Source: an uncultured Eubacteriales bacterium
GTDB taxonomy: Bacteria; Bacillota_A; Clostridia; Oscillospirales; CAG-272
DNA length: 8,708 nt
Direction of reading: 5' to 3'
Assembly (NCBI GenBank): GCA_900557635.1
Contig: USTB01000028.1
Location: forward strand, 1 to 8,708
In this document: piece after piece, positions 5,986-8,708 of the stretch
How the letters are laid out: every line of letters starts with the position of its first letter
Numbering within the stretch: position 1 is the first letter of the stretch
The notes under the pieces: model-generated
What the model was told of the DNA's origin: nothing
What the model saw: only the letters and a program-made list of their open reading frames with translations
The model's database searches: none
Translations under genes and position numbers: made by a program

Positions 5986-6381
5986 TTACTTGTTGAGCAT
6001 ATCCCGAACCTGCTCCTTTGCGGCAAGCAGTTCGTCCTTGTAGCGATCGTACATTGCATCCATATCGGCGGCAAGCTGATTCCACTCAGCGGCATAGGCA
6101 TCCAATTCCTCCGCCGAATACTCAAGATAAGCCGCCTGTACGTTGTTTGCTGCCTTGATCTGCTTTTTCCATGCGGCAAACTGCGCCTTTACGTCGGCAT
6201 CCTCATCGATGGCGCCGGCAAAATAAGCCGCCTCATACGCGCGGTAGAGCGAATCCCCGAGCTTGGAGAAGGCGTCCTGCATACCGTCGATATTTTTCTG
6301 AAGCGGATCGGCACAAGAGGTAAAAAGGAAGGTGGCGGACAGCATGACAGCCGCCAAAATCACTGCAATCAACTTTTTCAT
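5986..6381 (-). CDS. Small helical lipoprotein of unknown function
   Basis: The product is 131 residues. A type II signal peptide (MKKLIAVILAAVMLSATFL) ends in the lipobox-like FTSC, so C23 would be lipid-modified and the protein anchored outside the membrane. The lipobox has F rather than L at -3, which is tolerated. The remaining ~108 residues are rich in Ala, Glu, Asp and Lys, with aromatic residues at intervals (YRAYEAAYFAG, FAAWKKQI, YAAEWNQLAADMDAMYDRYKDELL). This suggests an all-helical, possibly coiled-coil domain. I recognise no family. ATG 6381 follows AAGGA by about 11 nt. The gene is an independent unit: a consensus promoter at 6421-6449 precedes it and a strong terminator at 5855-5888 follows. 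Confidence 0.85.
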   Translation of the reverse strand: MKKLIAVILAAVMLSATFLFTSCADPLQKNIDGMQDAFSKLGDSLYRAYEAAYFAGAIDEDADVKAQFAAWKKQIKAANNVQAAYLEYSAEELDAYAAEWNQLAADMDAMYDRYKDELLAAKEQVRDMLNK

Positions 6382-6420
6382 GGTTCTTTGGTTCCTTTTT
6401 TGAACATGATCGGTGTTTAC

Positions 6421-6449
6421 ATTCTATCACAAACTCTGTTCCGTGTCAA
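6421..6449 (-). promoter_or_regulatory. Near-consensus sigma-A promoter of the small lipoprotein gene
   Basis: On the minus strand a perfect TTGACA (6449-6444) is followed after exactly 17 nt by TAGAAT (6426-6421). The -35 box and most of the spacer lie inside the last codons of recX, and the -10 box sits directly after the recX stop. The resulting leader is about 30-35 nt and carries the AAGGA ribosome site. It is the best promoter match in the window. Confidence 0.85.
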
Positions 6450-6891
6450 GAGCGTTTTGCGCGGCACGGATATCGGAATACGAAAATCCTCTGCGTCCGA
6501 GCGCCGCAACGGTGCGCGGGTCGCATACGCCGCCCGCCCGACGGAGCGCTTCGGTGCAGTTGGCGATAAAGTCGATGCCGTCAAAACAGCCCTCCTCCAC
6601 GGCATGCCGCAGGGTCTCCTGCGAAAAGCCGAGACGATACAGCTCCTGCAACACGCGGCGTTTTCCGTACAGCTTGCCGTCGGCAAGACGGCGGATGGCG
6701 TGATAAAGCTGTTTTTCCTCATCCAGATAGCCGTTCTGAACGACATAACGGAGGGCAAAATCGATCTCCTCCTCGGAATATTTGCGTTCGGTCAGCTTGC
6801 GGCGCAGGACGCGCTCGGTGTTGTCACGGTAGGCAAGGATCCGAAAGGCGGTACGCATGACCGCCTGATATTCCTCCGGAATGCGTGCCAT
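6427..6891 (-). CDS. recX: Regulatory protein RecX
   Basis: The product is 154 residues, within the family range. RecX binds inside the RecA filament groove and modulates its recombinase and coprotease activity. The sequence is built of helical repeats typical of RecX: ILAYRDNTERVLRRKL (18-33), IDFALRYVVQNGYLDEEK (43-60), GKRRVLQELYRLGFSQETL (76-94) and a last repeat AALGRRGFSYSDIRAAQ (129-145). ATG 6891 starts 15 nt after the recA stop. The ribosome site is weak (AAGG overlapping the recA stop codon, then GGGG), which suggests translation coupled to recA and low RecX output. The gene ends at 6427, and its last codons contain the promoter of the next gene. No terminator separates them. Confidence 0.93.
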   Translation of the reverse strand: MARIPEEYQAVMRTAFRILAYRDNTERVLRRKLTERKYSEEEIDFALRYVVQNGYLDEEKQLYHAIRRLADGKLYGKRRVLQELYRLGFSQETLRHAVEEGCFDGIDFIANCTEALRRAGGVCDPRTVAALGRRGFSYSDIRAAQNALDTEQSL

Positions 6892-6906
6892 ACGGCAGTC
6901 CCCGCC

Positions 6907-8034
6907 TTATTCGCCCAGAAGGACGTCCACATTGATCATGTCGTCGTCCTCTTCGCCCGAAACGTCAAAGCCCTCGGATGCGCCGAACTGTGCATCGGGC
7001 GGGAGCTTGGAAACGGCGTCGCGGATCTTCTTTTCGATCTCGGCGGCAACGGCGGGATTTTCCTCCAGATACTGCTTGGCGCGCTCTCTGCCCTGCCCGA
7101 TGCGTTCGCCGTTGTAGGAGAACCACGAGCCGCTCTTTTCCACCAGCTCCAGATCGACGCCCAGATCGAGAATTTCTCCCGTTTTGGAGATGCCGCGGCC
7201 GTAGAGAATGTCGAATTCGGCAAGACGGAAGGGAGGCGCCACCTTATTCTTGACCACCTTGCACTTCACGCGCGAGCCGTAGACCTCGGTTCCGTTCTTC
7301 AGCGGCTCGCCCTTGCGCACCTCAATGCGCACGGAGGCATAGAATTTCAGCGCGCGACCGCCCGTGGTCACCTCGGGATTGCCGTAGACCACGCCCACCT
7401 TTTCGCGCAACTGGTTAATGAAGATCACCACGCAGTTGGACTTGGCGATGGCGCCCGACAGCTTGCGCAGTGCCTGCGACATCAGACGCGCCTGTGCGCC
7501 CACCTGGGACTGTCCCATATCGCCGTCGATCTCGGTCTGCGGGACAAGCGCCGCCACCGAGTCCACCACAACGGCATCCACCGCGCCTGAGCGCACCAGT
7601 GCTTCGGTAATCTCCAGTGCCTGTTCGCCGCTGTCGGGCTGAGAAACCAGCAATTCGTCGATATTCACGCCCAGAGCGCGGGCATAAATGGGGTCGAGCG
7701 CATGCTCGGCGTCGATGAACGCGCCCGTGCCGCCGCCCTTCTGCACCTCAGCCATGATGTGGAGCGCCACCGTGGTCTTACCGGAGGATTCCGGTCCGTA
7801 GATCTCCACGATACGTCCGCGCGGCACACCGCCGATGCCAAGCGCCAAATCCAGGGTCAGCGACCCCGTGGAGACCGAGCTGACCTGCATGCGGGAGTTG
7901 GCGCCCAGCTTCATGATAGTGCCCTGACCGAAGGTCTTGTTGATGTGAGAAAGCGCCGTGTCCAGTGCCTTCTTCTTGTCTTCCTCGGTGGCAGGAACCG
8001 CCACCGCCTGTTTTTTGGGTGCATTTTTTGCCAT
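6907..8034 (-). CDS. recA: Recombinase RecA
   Basis: The product is 375 residues. RecA forms ATP-dependent filaments on single-stranded DNA for homologous pairing and strand exchange and activates LexA self-cleavage. Walker A is GPESSGKTT (80-88), [11 protein letters not shown] is at 105-115, Walker B ends [11 protein letters not shown] (155-165), loop 1 is near [12 protein letters not shown] (168-179), and the [20 protein letters not shown] region (207-226) holds loop 2. The C-terminus is acidic (EEDDD, 361-365), as usual for self-regulating RecA. The frame stays open upstream to 8202, but ATG 8034 begins MAKNAPKK and has AGGAAAGG 9 nt upstream. The protein is N-terminally slightly longer than E. 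coli RecA. It is followed by recX in the same transcript. No GAAC-N4-GTTC LexA box is visible in the 52-nt gap before it. Confidence 0.98.
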   Translation of the reverse strand: MAKNAPKKQAVAVPATEEDKKKALDTALSHINKTFGQGTIMKLGANSRMQVSSVSTGSLTLDLALGIGGVPRGRIVEIYGPESSGKTTVALHIMAEVQKGGGTGAFIDAEHALDPIYARALGVNIDELLVSQPDSGEQALEITEALVRSGAVDAVVVDSVAALVPQTEIDGDMGQSQVGAQARLMSQALRKLSGAIAKSNCVVIFINQLREKVGVVYGNPEVTTGGRALKFYASVRIEVRKGEPLKNGTEVYGSRVKCKVVKNKVAPPFRLAEFDILYGRGISKTGEILDLGVDLELVEKSGSWFSYNGERIGQGRERAKQYLEENPAVAAEIEKKIRDAVSKLPPDAQFGASEGFDVSGEEDDDMINVDVLLGE

Positions 8035-8051
8035 GGTACTTAACCTTTCCT

Positions 8052-8068
8052 CATTATGTAGAATAATG
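8052..8068 (-). promoter_or_regulatory. Inverted repeat just upstream of recA
   Basis: CATTAT (8052-8057) and ATAATG (8063-8068) are perfect 6-bp inverted arms around a 5-nt centre, placed about 20 nt before the recA start and just ahead of its ribosome site. The minus strand contains CATAAT and TATTCT, either of which could serve as a -10 box, but no convincing -35 accompanies them. Operator, promoter part or leader hairpin are all possible. Confidence 0.35.
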
Positions 8069-8086
8069 GTACAGAAAACGCTTGCA

Positions 8087-8695
8087 TCAGTATGTAGGGC
8101 TGTCGAGCAACCATTTGCCGTTTTGCTGACGCAGGGTAATTTTCGCCGTTTTTTCGGCGCCGTCCGCATCGGTATAGGGGACGGAAAGCTCGATGACCTC
8201 ATAGCCCGTATCGGATACGGTCGCGCGGTCGAATTCGAGCCGATCGGTGAGAGGAAAGCTCACCGAATTGAGGTTGCGGCACAGGACGCCGTCCCGCTCG
8301 GCATAGCGGGGACGGGCATCGTCCACTCCGTCAAACGCCATGGGATAGACGCTGTTTTGCAGATATTCCGCCGTATAGACCGATTCCGCCGCCGTTTTGA
8401 TCTCGGCGATCGACTGATACTTTGCCGTCGGCGAGACACGCATATACTGTCCGCCCGTGACGCTTTCCATCGGCTCGGCGTTTTCGTCCTCCAAGGGCAG
8501 ACCGTCCCCGAAGAAGATCTCGTTCATCTCGAGGGAGAGCGGAACCAGCTCCGACAGGATGCTCCGCGCCTCCTCATCGGACATCTTTACCGAGCACCCG
8601 CTCAGCGCACCGAGCAATATGCCCATGCACAAAAGCACCGTGAGGGCGCGCCGTATCGGTGTTACGGGAAGGGTGGGGCATGTGCGCTGTCTCAT
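8087..8695 (-). CDS. Putative lipoprotein, unknown function
   Basis: The product is 202 residues. A basic N-terminus ([16 protein letters not shown]), a hydrophobic stretch ([14 protein letters not shown]) and the lipobox LSGC (31-34) predict a lipid anchor at C34 and an extracytoplasmic protein. The mature part has a helix rich in E and L ([24 protein letters not shown]), then [36 protein letters not shown] sequence, and it ends in a beta-rich segment closing [18 protein letters not shown]. That order loosely recalls secreted inhibitors of the IseA type and NTF2-like folds, but I would not assign either. ATG 8695 is used. AGGA is almost adjacent to it and the frame stays open to the window edge, so the start is uncertain. 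ATGA here could also be a 4-nt overlap with the stop of an upstream gene. It ends 52 nt before recA. Confidence 0.8.
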   Translation of the reverse strand: MRQRTCPTLPVTPIRRALTVLLCMGILLGALSGCSVKMSDEEARSILSELVPLSLEMNEIFFGDGLPLEDENAEPMESVTGGQYMRVSPTAKYQSIAEIKTAAESVYTAEYLQNSVYPMAFDGVDDARPRYAERDGVLCRNLNSVSFPLTDRLEFDRATVSDTGYEVIELSVPYTDADGAEKTAKITLRQQNGKWLLDSPTY

Positions 8696-8708
8696 TCCTG
8701 ATCGTCCC

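Noticed and set aside
5875..7590. Long plus-strand open frame opposite the lipoprotein, recX and recA (571 codons)
   Set aside because: It crosses three well-supported minus-strand genes, a terminator and a promoter, and has no ribosome site or recognisable domain.

Overview
The window looks like a piece of a metagenome-derived contig. About 95% of it comes from a moderately GC-rich Gram-positive bacterium, most likely a gut Clostridia (Oscillospirales-like) lineage. The evidence is strong AGGAGG-type ribosome sites, sigma-A promoters with TTGA/TATAAT boxes, a split transketolase, a proofreading-deficient-looking PolA, lipoproteins with lipoboxes, and GC-rich intergenic hairpin repeats. The first ~470-490 bases are very AT-rich and carry a fragment of a polysaccharide deacetylase gene from a different genome. 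The two parts meet in a short A/T-rich stretch that fits both genes, which is what a false assembly join looks like.

Layout. (1) 3-488, plus strand: internal fragment of a NodB-type deacetylase. (2) ~470-652, minus strand: N-terminal fragment of a NYN (PIN-like) domain protein, with a clear promoter, a strong Shine-Dalgarno sequence and an apparent CTG start codon. (3) 819-3296, plus strand: polA, divergent from the NYN gene. (4) 3297-3953: an intergenic block with polA 3' hairpins, a bidirectional terminator, a tRNA-Gly(GCC) gene with its own promoter on the minus strand, a symmetric repeat element, and the terminator and repeat region behind the transketolase genes. (5) 3954-5804, minus strand: the two halves of a split transketolase. 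(6) 5855-6449, minus strand: a small lipoprotein with its own promoter and terminator. (7) 6427-8034, minus strand: recA followed by recX. (8) 8087-8695, minus strand: a second, larger lipoprotein upstream of recA.

How the genes relate. RecA and RecX are recombinase and modulator, and PolA does repair and Okazaki-fragment processing, so the window is mostly DNA maintenance plus pentose-phosphate metabolism. No CRISPR array, phage gene, toxin-antitoxin pair or transposase is visible, and I see no novel multi-gene system. The most useful unusual observations are the chimeric junction, the CTG start of the NYN gene, and a related GC-rich repeat that begins exactly at the stop codons of two convergent genes (polA and the transketolase C-half).
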